In this document: positions 7,613-16,675 of the stretch, piece by piece
Layout of the letters: each line of letters starts with the position of its first letter
Position numbering within the stretch: the stretch's first letter is position 1
Assembly (NCBI GenBank): GCA_910584255.1
Contig: CAJTXV010000014.1
Location: 1 to 43,590 of the forward strand
DNA from: an uncultured Bacilli bacterium
GTDB taxonomy: Bacteria > Bacillota_I > Bacilli_A > RF39 > UBA660
DNA: 43,590 nt
Direction: 5' to 3'
Notes under the pieces: model-generated
The model's database searches: none
Told to the model about the DNA's origin: nothing
The model's input: the letters and a program-made list of their open reading frames with translations, nothing else
Translations under genes and position numbers: made by a program

Positions 7613-9481
7613 ATGGAACTGGATAAATTTTGTAAATGGTATGATTTAGGGGATGTTCAGTCTACTGAAAAAATACTAGGCGGAAGAATGCATAAAATGT
7701 ACAAAGTTAAAACAACGAAAGGTGTTTATGCTATTAAGAAATTAAATCAAGAAGTAATGAAAAGAGAAGAGGCCTATCATAATTTCCTCCAATCAGAAAA
7801 AATAGCTAATTTAGCAAAAAAATCGGGAATTCCTACCTCTTGTTCTATCTCTATTCAGGGAAAATTTATTCACCAATTTGAGGATAAATATTATATGATA
7901 TTTGAATATATAGATGGAAAAACATTAAGTGATCAAGAGATTACAGTTGACCATTGTAGAAAAATAGGTACGTTACTTGCTGGACTTCATCAATTAGAAT
8001 ACTCTAGTTTAGGTTTAGAAGAAAACATTATAACATATTCTAAATTGTACCCTTGGGAAGAATATATCCAAAATGAAAATTTTAAAAACATGGATTATCG
8101 AGAATTATTTTTAAAAAACTATAAGAAATACAATTCCTTGTTAAAAAGAGCAAATGAAAGATATAATAAAAGTAATAAAACTTTAACTACATGTCATTGT
8201 GATTTAGATCCTAAAAATGTTCTGTGGGAAGGTAATAAGCCGATAATCATTGATTGGGAATCAGCTCAACTAATGAATCCTTATAGAGAACTAGTAGAAG
8301 TAGCTTTTTCTTGGTCTGGATTTTTAAGTGATCACTTTGATGAACAGAAATTTTCATCAATAATCTCTGAATATACAAAATATAGAAAGTTCGAACATCA
8401 TAGATATTTTACTATCTGTGGAAATTTAGTAGGAAGATTTGGTTGGTTAAAATACAATATAGAAAGAAGTCTAGGAATACTTTCTGCAGATTTAGAAGAG
8501 AAAAAAATTGCAGAAGAAGAAGTTAGTAAAACAATCCTTGAAATTAACAAATATCAAGAACTAATTGGACCTATATATCAAATTATTTGTAAGATAACCA
8601 AGGAAGAACTAGTAAAATATCATCCGTTTGTAGAAAAATTGATTAAAAAACTTCCTTTATTAAAGGGAAAAAACTATCAAAAATTAGATGCAGGATTTAC
8701 TAATATCTGTTATAAAGTAGGGGAGTATATTATAAGGATATGTGTAGATTCTAAGAATGAAGGAAATTTTGAAAAAGAAATGGACTTTTATCTCAAAAAT
8801 AAAGAAAACCCTTATATACCAAAGTGCTATATAACTGATAAATCTAAAACATTAATTCCCTATGAATACGAAGTTATCGAATATATTGAAGGAAAAACAT
8901 TATATGAAATTTGGTATCAATTATCAGAAAAGGAAAGAGAAGATATCATTATAAAAGTAATTGAAGTAATTAAAAGCATCCATAAAATTGAAGTGGAACC
9001 TTTTGACTTTAAAGAGTACCTAAAGAAAGAACTTAAACGGTTATTAAAAGATAATCAGTTAGATGGAACGATATCCCAAAAACTACTACAATCTTGTGAT
9101 AAATATTTTGAGGAAAATCACTTTGGAATCATTCATGGAGATCTTCATTTTGATAATTTGATTTATAGAAATGATAGAATTTATATTATTGATTTTGAAA
9201 GAATTATGGTAGCACCCATTGACTATGATTTTAAAATATTTGATCGATGTCAATATCATCCATGGTTATGGGCGAGTGAAAAGACTGATATGTTGACAGT
9301 AGAAGAAGATTATCAGCGATTACTACCAATATTAATAAAAAATTATGGAGAATTAAGGAAAATAAAATATTTTTGGGAAAGATTAACGATTTATCAAATT
9401 CTAGATGATCTCAGAGAATATAAAAATAATAAGAATCAAGAACTTTTAAGCAATATCAAAAAAAGTATAGAAAAGTTGTAA
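7613..9481 (+). CDS. Tandem APH-fold (CotS/choline-kinase-like) protein, two kinase domains
   Basis: A 622-residue cytoplasmic protein built from two aminoglycoside-phosphotransferase-type folds. Domain 1 (about 1-320) has the catalytic loop HCDLDPKN (Asp197) and the metal-binding Asp in IIDWES (Asp214). Domain 2 (about 345-620) has HGDLHFDN (Asp510) and IIDFER (Asp527). Both active sites look complete. This fold phosphorylates small hydroxyl compounds such as choline, sugars, homoserine or drugs; single-domain relatives include spore-coat CotS. The substrate is unknown. The start is uncertain: GTG 7601/7604 and ATG 7607/7613 are all in frame, and GGTGAT fits best for 7613. Resistance is possible but not indicated. 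Confidence 0.82.
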   Translation: MELDKFCKWYDLGDVQSTEKILGGRMHKMYKVKTTKGVYAIKKLNQEVMKREEAYHNFLQSEKIANLAKKSGIPTSCSISIQGKFIHQFEDKYYMIFEYIDGKTLSDQEITVDHCRKIGTLLAGLHQLEYSSLGLEENIITYSKLYPWEEYIQNENFKNMDYRELFLKNYKKYNSLLKRANERYNKSNKTLTTCHCDLDPKNVLWEGNKPIIIDWESAQLMNPYRELVEVAFSWSGFLSDHFDEQKFSSIISEYTKYRKFEHHRYFTICGNLVGRFGWLKYNIERSLGILSADLEEKKIAEEEVSKTILEINKYQELIGPIYQIICKITKEELVKYHPFVEKLIKKLPLLKGKNYQKLDAGFTNICYKVGEYIIRICVDSKNEGNFEKEMDFYLKNKENPYIPKCYITDKSKTLIPYEYEVIEYIEGKTLYEIWYQLSEKEREDIIIKVIEVIKSIHKIEVEPFDFKEYLKKELKRLLKDNQLDGTISQKLLQSCDKYFEENHFGIIHGDLHFDNLIYRNDRIYIIDFERIMVAPIDYDFKIFDRCQYHPWLWASEKTDMLTVEEDYQRLLPILIKNYGELRKIKYFWERLTIYQILDDLREYKNNKNQELLSNIKKSIEKL

Positions 9482-9703
9482 TTTTAGGAAAATAACTTTC
9501 AATTAAACGATTTTAAAATTGATATTAAAAGCATAGTATTTTTATAAAATGTAAGAATATTAAGTCATTTATTTATATTTTTAATTTAAATGGATGGATA
9601 TTCATTTAATAAAAATTCGTTCACGTGAGAATATCAAAATGATATATCATCATACATTTTATTAGCAATGTATTTAAATTTTTCTTAATCAACTAAAAAA
9701 AGC

Positions 9704-9732
9704 TTTACAAATTAGATAATTTGTGATAAAAT
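9704..9732 (+). promoter_or_regulatory. Promoter of the large surface protein
   Basis: TTTACA (9704-9709) and TAAAAT (9727-9732) are separated by 17 bases and lie 27 bases before the ATG at 9759. This argues against the in-frame GTG at 9723 as the start, since that would overlap the promoter. The rest of 9482-9703 is A/T-rich with no gene; one short palindrome, TCACGTGA, lies near 9622. Confidence 0.7.
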
Positions 9733-9758
9733 ATAGCAAATTTAGAGGAGGAATAAGT

Positions 9759-12700
9759 ATGAAGAGGGGTTTATTATTAACTATAATTATTTTATGTTTT
9801 GCTTTATTTTCAGTTATTTTATTACCAATGGGTCAAAATACAGCAAATACAATGGAAGTAAACAATATAAATGCTTATCAATATAGTGAAGGAAATGTAG
9901 AGGACTGTCTTTATTTATCAGAGATTAATTATATTAAAAATCAATCTTCTACAGCCTGGGATCAAATTAGATATAATGAAGTAAACGGTGGTGGAAAAAT
10001 TGCTGTTAAAATTGAAAACAATTTATTTTCTTTTGACAAAGGAATTTGGGCACATGCTACTTCACAGATAACATATGATATTAGTTCTTATAATTATAAG
10101 TATTTTACTGCCTTTGTTGGAATTAATAATACATCTTCATCAGGAAATGGAGTTAAATATACAATATCTACTTCAAAAGATGGTGCTACTTGGGTTTCAC
10201 CAGTAAAAGATTTATTAAAAAAACCAGGAGAAAATGCTACTTTTATTAAAGTAGATATTCGTAATGCTAAATATTTAAGATTATCCGCTAATGACAATGG
10301 TGCTAATGGAAATGACCATTCAGTATATGCAGATGCGAAATTAGTTAATGACGTGAGTAACTCTTCTTCATTCCCATCAGTTGAAGAGTATGATAAAATA
10401 ATAAAAGAAAAATATGCAAATCAAAAAGATATTTCAGGAGAATTTGAATTTACTCTATTAAAAAGAGAGTTAATCAAAAATGTGGGACAATATTCACTAA
10501 ATACTTTTTATAACGCCAGTGCTGAAAACAAGGCGGCAGTAGATTGGTTAATGAATAATCAAAATGTTTTAAGGTATTACATACTTGGTGGTAAACCAGA
10601 TGGAGGAAGTTATTATAACTCATTAACACAATTATCCCGCCTATATGCAAAATATAAAAATGATTTTGTACTTACAGAAACAACAAAATATGGTAATTCA
10701 TATGGAGATTTATATACTAAAATGGCAATTTCATTATCATTAACACATTCAACTACTGTTTATTTATGGATGAATGGACCTAATGTAAAAGATACTGTGT
10801 CTGATGCAGTAAATAGGTATCAAATATATAAAGACTTACATAAAAATGGAAATATGCGTTTCACAGACTCAATCGATTTTGCTGAATGGTTTGAAGGTTA
10901 CGAAATTGAAGAAATGCGTTATGTTATGAACAATATTATAGATGATGAAGAAATCCTATGGTTGAATGAATATACGCAAAGTTTCATAGATGCTAATCCA
11001 AGTAATCCAATGTGGTATTTATCTCCGCATCCTTATATGAAATATTTATGGCCAAATTATGGACGTCCAGAATATTATGATATAGCTAATAAAAATAAAT
11101 ATGATGAAAAATATAAAGGAATATTTTCAAAATATGGAGTTCCATTTGGAACAAAGGGTGTAGCTAGAATATGGATGAATATAGAAGGGGGAGCCGTTTG
11201 TGGTGGTATTTCTAAACAGGGTTCAAATAACCGTGCAGTGCATGGTGTGCCATCAACAGTCGTATCCCAACCTGGACATGCAGCCTTTGCCTACTATAAA
11301 AAGAATGATAAGGGTGAAGGAGTTTGGGTTCTAAATAATGTAATAGCTGGATGGGAACAATCAGGAAAGACCGAAAGACTATCCGTTAGAATGCCTTTAG
11401 GATGGGGAAATGATTCTTATGTATCTGGTTGGGCTGCTTCCTATATTTTATTAGGACAAGAAGCAATCAACCATATAGACAATTATGAATTATCAGAAAA
11501 ACAAATCATGTTAGCAGATGTCTATAAAGATAATAAAAACCAAAAGGAAAAATGGTTAAGAAATGCTTTAAACACATTGCCTTACAATATAGATGCTTGG
11601 TGGGAATTAATTCAACTATATAATAGCGATAGCACTAAAACTGAAAAGGATTATTATAATCTTGCTTCAGATTTAGCAGATGCTTTAATGCCTTTCCCAT
11701 TACCAATGAAGAATTTATTAGATCAAATAAGTAGTAAATTTACTAGTAATGAATATGTGTTTGCTTATACTCTTTTAGTAACCGATAAATTAACAGAAGG
11801 TAAAGACTTACCAGATACTGCAACAGATCGAGTAGCAGTTCCTAGTTACACAAGAGACGTTGCTAAATTTCTATTAGGTCAAGTAGATACATCCTTAGCA
11901 ACATTCTCATTTGACGGGGAAGATGCTGGAAAAATTGTTTTATCTAAACGATTTGATACAAGTGGAATTCGATGGGATTATAGTCTAGATGGAAAAAAGA
12001 CTTGGAATGAAGTATCATTTACAGCAGAAGAAGCACACAAACTAAAACTAACACCTACACAAATAGCAAGTATTACCGAGGAAAACGACATTTATGTTCA
12101 TATTGTTGGAGTCAACTATAGTGAAGAAAATCTATATAAAATCGATATTACAAAAGGTGTAATATCAAGTACTCTTTATAACAATGACTTAGAAAACAGT
12201 GTCATTGGAGTCAACACGACGTATGAATGGAGAATGCGGGAAAATGACCCTTGGACTTCTTATAAAGATGCCATCCCAGATCTTACAGGAGATAAGACAG
12301 TACAGGTAAGAGTAGGGGCAACAGGAACACATTTACCAAGTGATGAAGTAACCTACAGTTTTACAATGGATAATCAACCAGATACTAGAAAGTATGTGCC
12401 AATTTCTCATTTAAGTATTCATAAAGTTTCAACAGAAGCTACTAATCATGCGGGAGGGGTAGTCAATGCGATTGACGGGAACTATAATACAAGATACCAT
12501 TCTGATTGGAATGGGGGAGATACAGAGAGGTATATTACGATTAAATTAGATGAACCGATGGCTATATCAGCTGTAGAATTCGTTCCAGCAGGAGGAGGAA
12601 ATGGAAAAATCTATGATGGAACTATCTATGGAAGTATGGATGGTGAAAACTGGGAAGTACTATCAAGTCAGAAAAATTTAAATTATACGAATCAAGCAAA

Positions 12701-13442
12701 TACAATTGAAGAAGCTATAAGTAATATAAAAAGTTTTGAAGTTGATGAACCTAAAATGGTACAATACGTGAAAATTGTAGCAAATCGAACGAACGGAAAC
12801 TGGTTTGCAGCAAGAGCCTTTAACTTTTTTGAAGATATTACATTAAAGCCAACACCTACACCAACGCCAACAAAAACGCCAGAACCAACACCAAGTGAAT
12901 CACCAGTGCCAACAGACTCACCAACCCCAACTACTTCCCCAATTCCAAGTGATACACCGATTCCATCACCAACCCCAACTGCTTCTCCAATTCCAACTGC
13001 TTCTCCAATTCCAAGTGGGTCACCAATACCAAGTGATACACCGATACCTACTGAATCACCACAACCAACACCAAGCGAATCGCCAATACCAACTCGTGTT
13101 CCAACACCAGTACCAACACCAAGCAAATCACCAATACCAACCCCTGACTATTCAGATTTTTCAACTGATTATGGGAATGGCTATAACAATAACAACAACA
13201 ACTATTATAATGATAATTCATCTAGTAGTACAAATTATATTGATAGTAATAATACAGTAACAAATACTACAAATCAAGTAACAGAAGAAACACCAAGTCA
13301 ATTCGTAAGTACGATTCCAGAAAGCACAGTCAATTATCCTGTGGATAAGAAAGAGGATAATAAGGACAATTCATTTGTTCAATTATGTGTGAATTTATTT
13401 CTTTTAATTTTAGGCGCAGGGATTGTAATTATCATTTTATAA
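9759..13442 (+). CDS. Large surface protein: NPCBM, transglutaminase-like, F5/8C domains, Pro/Thr stalk, C-terminal TM
   Basis: A 1227-residue secreted protein. A signal peptide occupies about 1-30. An NPCBM carbohydrate-binding domain (about 40-205) includes GIWAHATSQITYDIS. A central domain (about 240-590) has an ordered Cys481 (GGAVCGG), His507 (QPGHAAF), Asn526 (WVLNN) set resembling a transglutaminase/papain-like triad. A beta-rich segment follows, then an F5/8-type C (discoidin) domain (about 878-1027). A Pro/Thr/Ser stalk (about 1030-1128), an Asn-rich stretch and a C-terminal hydrophobic segment (about 1205-1227) complete it. The last segment should hold it in the membrane with the domains outside. 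AGAGGAGG precedes the ATG. Role: probably glycan-binding peptidase, amidase or cross-linker; the activity is inferred. Confidence 0.85.
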   Translation: MKRGLLLTIIILCFALFSVILLPMGQNTANTMEVNNINAYQYSEGNVEDCLYLSEINYIKNQSSTAWDQIRYNEVNGGGKIAVKIENNLFSFDKGIWAHATSQITYDISSYNYKYFTAFVGINNTSSSGNGVKYTISTSKDGATWVSPVKDLLKKPGENATFIKVDIRNAKYLRLSANDNGANGNDHSVYADAKLVNDVSNSSSFPSVEEYDKIIKEKYANQKDISGEFEFTLLKRELIKNVGQYSLNTFYNASAENKAAVDWLMNNQNVLRYYILGGKPDGGSYYNSLTQLSRLYAKYKNDFVLTETTKYGNSYGDLYTKMAISLSLTHSTTVYLWMNGPNVKDTVSDAVNRYQIYKDLHKNGNMRFTDSIDFAEWFEGYEIEEMRYVMNNIIDDEEILWLNEYTQSFIDANPSNPMWYLSPHPYMKYLWPNYGRPEYYDIANKNKYDEKYKGIFSKYGVPFGTKGVARIWMNIEGGAVCGGISKQGSNNRAVHGVPSTVVSQPGHAAFAYYKKNDKGEGVWVLNNVIAGWEQSGKTERLSVRMPLGWGNDSYVSGWAASYILLGQEAINHIDNYELSEKQIMLADVYKDNKNQKEKWLRNALNTLPYNIDAWWELIQLYNSDSTKTEKDYYNLASDLADALMPFPLPMKNLLDQISSKFTSNEYVFAYTLLVTDKLTEGKDLPDTATDRVAVPSYTRDVAKFLLGQVDTSLATFSFDGEDAGKIVLSKRFDTSGIRWDYSLDGKKTWNEVSFTAEEAHKLKLTPTQIASITEENDIYVHIVGVNYSEENLYKIDITKGVISSTLYNNDLENSVIGVNTTYEWRMRENDPWTSYKDAIPDLTGDKTVQVRVGATGTHLPSDEVTYSFTMDNQPDTRKYVPISHLSIHKVSTEATNHAGGVVNAIDGNYNTRYHSDWNGGDTERYITIKLDEPMAISAVEFVPAGGGNGKIYDGTIYGSMDGENWEVLSSQKNLNYTNQANTIEEAISNIKSFEVDEPKMVQYVKIVANRTNGNWFAARAFNFFEDITLKPTPTPTPTKTPEPTPSESPVPTDSPTPTTSPIPSDTPIPSPTPTASPIPTASPIPSGSPIPSDTPIPTESPQPTPSESPIPTRVPTPVPTPSKSPIPTPDYSDFSTDYGNGYNNNNNNYYNDNSSSSTNYIDSNNTVTNTTNQVTEETPSQFVSTIPESTVNYPVDKKEDNKDNSFVQLCVNLFLLILGAGIVIIIL
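12849..13143 (+). repeat. Pro/Thr/Ser-coding tandem repeat
   Basis: About 295 bases of degenerate repeat built on CCA-ACA/CCA-ATT units, encoding runs of PTPT, PIPS and SPIPT. It forms the wall-spanning stalk of the surface protein. Long reading frames in other phases here are by-products of the repeat. Such tracts vary in length between strains. Confidence 0.85.
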
Positions 13443-13451
13443 TAAAATAAA

Positions 13452-13490
13452 AATAAAAATTTTTCTCAAGTTATTTTGGGAAAATTTTTT
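13452..13490 (+). terminator. Terminator after the surface-protein gene
   Basis: AAAATTTTTCTCAA can pair with TTGGGAAAATTTT (allowing G-T pairs) around GTTATT, ending in a T-run. It lies about 10 bases past the stop. Confidence 0.6.
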
Positions 13491-13549
13491 AACATTAATT
13501 GAAACCATGCAATATTATTTTGCAATATAATAAAAGTGAAGTGAAGTTT

Positions 13550-14629
13550 ATGACATTAAAGCAATATGTTCAAAAGCAAGGAAAATTTAGTTTTGAAGAA
13601 CTGCCTTTTAATGATGTAGATGGATTAATCCTATCTTTAATTAGTTATATTGATTTTAAAGGAATTGTGTCAAAAAGGGATATAAAAAAAATAACTTTAT
13701 CCAAAGCATCTAACTTATTTTTTAAAAAATATAGTACAAAAGAAATAAAAAAAATGGCTCCTACGTTTCTTCGTAAATTAGTTTATCTCTTTCAACTCAT
13801 GGCTACTACAACACGCTATAAAGACATTCTTTTTTACAATTACATAAAGGAAGTAGAACAAGATACACAATTTGGGGCGGTTTGTATGCTTTTAAGTGAT
13901 AATACTCTATTTATTTCTTTTGAAGGAACGGATGATTCAATTTCAGGTTGGAAAGAGGACTTTCAGCTGTCTTACCAATTCCCCGTATTAGCACAACAAA
14001 AGGCAGGAGAATATTTAAAGAAAAATGTAGCTATCTTCGGACCAAAGGTAAGAGTAGGAGGACACTCTAAAGGGGGTAACTTGGCAATGGCAAGTTACTT
14101 ATTAGTGAGCCCCCTAACCCGTAGTAAAATTATACGAATTTATAATAATGATGGACCTGGATTTATGGAAAAAGAATATAAGTCTAGAAGTTATAAAAAA
14201 ATGGAAAAAAAATTGACGATGGTAGTTCCTGAGGAAAGCTTTGTTGGAATGATTTTAAGACATCCAACCAATTATCAGGTAGTCAAAAGTAGTTCTTATA
14301 GTTTTTTTCAACATAATGGTCTTTCTTGGTTAGTGGACAATACTACTTTTTTAAAAGGAAAGCAATCTAAAAGAAGTAAAAAATTAGAAAAACATGTTTT
14401 TGAGTGGATTAGTAGTTATAATAATGCAGACAGAAAGAAAATTGTCCTATCTTTATTTTCCATTCTAGAAAGAGCAGGAGTAAAGGGACTTAGTGAACTT
14501 AGAATTACCAAAATCAACAAAATTATTGCCCTAATCAAGGAAAATAAAAATATGGATAAAGAAACAAGAAAATTTTTATTAAATTCCTTTAAAAAGTTAC
14601 TATTATTTAAAGAAGAAAAGAATATTTAA
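13550..14629 (+). CDS. Mbeg1-like (DUF2974) alpha/beta hydrolase
   Basis: A 359-residue protein of the DUF2974/Mbeg1-like lipase-fold family. Evidence: FISFEGTDDSISGWKEDF (the usual strand and oxyanion region), the nucleophile elbow VGGHSKGGNLA with Ser in G-H-S-K-G, then IYNNDGPGF, where the Asp is a candidate acid. The His may be in the following YSFFQHNGLSW. The family is related to class 3 lipases; substrates are not established. The chosen start (ATGACATTAAAG) follows a GAAGTGAAG purine tract; an in-frame TTG at 13499 is unlikely. No signal peptide, so it is cytoplasmic. It ends about 30 bases before the decayed regulator. Confidence 0.88.
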   Translation: MTLKQYVQKQGKFSFEELPFNDVDGLILSLISYIDFKGIVSKRDIKKITLSKASNLFFKKYSTKEIKKMAPTFLRKLVYLFQLMATTTRYKDILFYNYIKEVEQDTQFGAVCMLLSDNTLFISFEGTDDSISGWKEDFQLSYQFPVLAQQKAGEYLKKNVAIFGPKVRVGGHSKGGNLAMASYLLVSPLTRSKIIRIYNNDGPGFMEKEYKSRSYKKMEKKLTMVVPEESFVGMILRHPTNYQVVKSSSYSFFQHNGLSWLVDNTTFLKGKQSKRSKKLEKHVFEWISSYNNADRKKIVLSLFSILERAGVKGLSELRITKINKIIALIKENKNMDKETRKFLLNSFKKLLLFKEEKNI

Positions 14630-14662
14630 ATATATTCTAATAGAGGAAGGAGGTCTTTCGAA

Positions 14663-15330
14663 ATGGATTATACTCAATTAGATCAAATGATACAATATAT
14701 TGAAAAAAACCTTACAGAAACCGTTGATTATCTAAAACTATCGAGGATTGTCGGACTCCCTCCTTATATTTTACAAAGAGTTTTTCATTTTATTACGGGA
14801 ATGACCATTATGGAATACATTAGAAAAAGACGCCTGAGTAAAGCTTATGAGAGTTTAAGTAGAGGGGAACAGACAGTTACAGAACTTGCCTTGTGAGTAA
14901 AGAATCTTTTTCCTATCAAATTTTAAATCTAGATGAAATTACTTTATGTGGGAAGAAATGTGGGATTGACGATGAAAACTATGTTTCTCAAATCTATCAA
15001 TTTTATAACTATTTAGAAAAAGAACAACTGTTACAGCAATTTAAAAAGGAAAATTGGTATGGGATTACAATTGTAGAAAAGAATTAAACCTACTATTTTG
15101 TAGGATGCCCTACTAAATACTCAAATCTAGAAGAATATCAAACTCCTAAATCAAGATATATTTTAATGGATTCTCTTTCTGGGAAACAAAAGGATATTGT
15201 ATCAACCGAGATTAATCTGTTTCAAAACTTTCTTCCCTCTACTGACTATCAGTATCAAGAAGATTGCACTCTATACGAATTAGAAATCTATAATAGAAAT
15301 CGCTGCTCTATCGCACTTCCTACTTGTTGA
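14663..15330 (+). pseudogene. Decayed AraC-family regulator with GyrI-like effector domain
   Basis: The first 77 residues are the first helix-turn-helix of an AraC/XylS DNA-binding domain (LSRIVGLPPYILQRVFHFIT and MEYIRKRRLSKAYESL). The frame then breaks at 14894. The second helix (normally the SRAFKK region) is missing, consistent with a small deletion plus shift. A different frame continues with SFSYQILNLDEITLCGKK, is stopped by TAA at 15085-15087, then reads on to 15330 with FLPSTDYQYQ and CTLYELEIYN, which match the end of GyrI-like/AraC effector-binding domains. The ribosome binding site AGGAAGGAGG before 14663 is still good. A truncated HTH peptide could be made, but full function is lost. 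Confidence 0.8.
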
Positions 15331-15404
15331 TAAAAAGTATATGCATAATGTGTATTATACTTTTTTAATTCTGTTAAAATGAAATTATAAATGGAGGTAT
15401 TATT

Positions 15405-15950
15405 TTAAAGAATGATTATTTATCGCATCCAAAAAAGAGACTTTTTCCCTTTATCTCTCAACTGGTTCATGAAGATAAGAATGGTTGCTTTTCAAATCAA
15501 CTATTTGAACTGAATCAGCCGTATCTATTTATTTACTGTGATTTTGAAACTACAAAGTTTATAGAAAGGTATTTCTCTTTTCAAAATGGGGAACTCTACT
15601 TACAAATTGAGGAAATTTCTATGAGACCTAAAACAAAAGAAAAAGTAGAGAAAGAGTCATTGAAGGAGAGAGTGAAGAATCTATTGGAAAACTCTAAATT
15701 CTTTTTCCTTCTTGATTTTGATGACATTATAACCCCAATGGTTGGTCAAGACGAAGTGGATATTCCGTTATCTGGAATTCTTGTCTACGGAAAAGATTCT
15801 GGGATAGAGGCATTTATGTATCAGATGACCTTAGAAGAAAATCAAGTCATAGTAGAAATGAGTAAAGTTGAGCATCCTCGGTTTAAGACTGATATATTAG
15901 AGGCTCAAGGATTCACCATAGAGCCTGATATAAGCAGATTTCATAGATAA
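15405..15950 (+). pseudogene. Unrecognised 181-residue ORF with a lost or non-standard start codon
   Basis: An open frame runs from 15399 to the stop at 15948-15950. GGAGG (15393-15397) is ideally placed (7 bases) for the codon at 15405, but that codon is TTA, one change from a TTG start; ATT codons precede it. The first ATG in frame is at 15621, 223 bases after the binding site. The product begins LKNDYLSHPKKRLFPFI and contains FFFLLDFDDIITPMVGQDEV and IPLSGILVYGKD. I do not recognise it. It may be a start-loss pseudogene, a gene using a rare ATT start, or a shorter protein from 15621 (109 residues). Confidence 0.55.
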
Positions 15951-15959
15951 ACAAGGATA

Positions 15960-15997
15960 AACTGATTTAGATTTTAAATCAGTTTTGTTGTGATCTA
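15960..15997 (+). terminator. Terminator
   Basis: AACTGATTT pairs with AAATCAGTT around AGATTTT, followed by TTGTTG. It lies about 20 bases past the stop at 15950. Confidence 0.75.
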
Positions 15998-16028
15998 AAA
16001 AAGAACTTGGGGATAACTCAAAGTATTG

Positions 16029-16037
16029 TGATATAAT
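16029..16037 (+). promoter_or_regulatory. Extended -10 promoter for the thioredoxin-fold gene
   Basis: TGATATAAT is a perfect extended -10 element (TGnTATAAT), 33 bases before the start codon. No convincing -35 is present, as is usual for extended -10 promoters. It probably also drives fmt. Confidence 0.6.
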
Positions 16038-16069
16038 AATAAAAAATAAGGAAAAAAGTAGGTGGAAAA

Positions 16070-16675
16070 GTGTCCGATAGAATGAAAAAAAATATCAAAA
16101 GAATTATAATTATTATAGGTATAATCTTTTTGCTTCTAACTATTTTTGTAGGTATTATAATCAGTAATGACAATCTTCACTTTAAATTTGACTATGAATC
16201 CCTAAACAATATTCCCTATGAAAATGGAAGAAAAATTAAAGTTTCTATTCCTTTTAATAATCATATTCAGTATATTAAAGGAAAAGAAATTATAGAAACA
16301 TTAAAAACAAAAACAGGAATTGTTTATTTTGGTTATAATAGTTGTCCATGGTGTCGCAATGTGATAGGCTTACTCATAGAAACAGCAAAAGAAAATCAAA
16401 TAAAACCTATTTACTATGTAGATATTCATCATGCAATAGATAATGTTGAAGGGGAATTAAAAGAATACTTAGGGGATTATCTTCGAGTAGATGAAGAAAC
16501 AAAAGAAAAAGTACTGGCTGTTCCTGACGTTTATTTTATAAAAAATGGAAAAATTATTGGTCATCATATCAGTACTGTAAAAAGTTATAAAAATCCATAT
16601 AAGGGAATGAATGACAAACAAAAAAAAGAATTAAAAGATATTTATCAAGAAATGATAGAGGAGATGAAAAAATGA
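16070..16675 (+). CDS. Membrane-anchored thioredoxin-fold protein with CPWC motif
   Basis: A 201-residue protein with one N-terminal membrane segment (about 10-30) and an extracytoplasmic thioredoxin-like domain (about 60-198). The redox motif is CPWC inside GYNSCPWCRNVIGLL, placed after a beta-strand (GIVYF) as in thioredoxins. A later VPDVYFIKNGKIIGHH provides the cis-Pro strand (the Pro in VPDVYF). It likely reduces or oxidises disulfides at the membrane. Translation starts at GTG after AGGTGG; an ATG four codons later is also possible. Its last codons overlap the fmt start (ATGA), so the two are translationally coupled. Confidence 0.83.
   Translation: MSDRMKKNIKRIIIIIGIIFLLLTIFVGIIISNDNLHFKFDYESLNNIPYENGRKIKVSIPFNNHIQYIKGKEIIETLKTKTGIVYFGYNSCPWCRNVIGLLIETAKENQIKPIYYVDIHHAIDNVEGELKEYLGDYLRVDEETKEKVLAVPDVYFIKNGKIIGHHISTVKSYKNPYKGMNDKQKKELKDIYQEMIEEMKK

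Noticed and set aside
7613..9481. Aminoglycoside-resistance gene
   Set aside because: The APH fold is shared with many housekeeping kinases (choline, homoserine, CotS), and the double architecture has no link to known resistance enzymes.
12692..13126. Long minus-strand frame (144 codons, Val/Gly-rich) opposite the surface protein
   Set aside because: It is the mirror of the Pro/Thr repeat; the composition is an artefact and there is no ribosome binding site or family match.
12895..13260. Gln/His-rich forward frame of 121 codons
   Set aside because: A second phase of the Pro/Thr repeat inside the same gene; low-complexity and no start signals.
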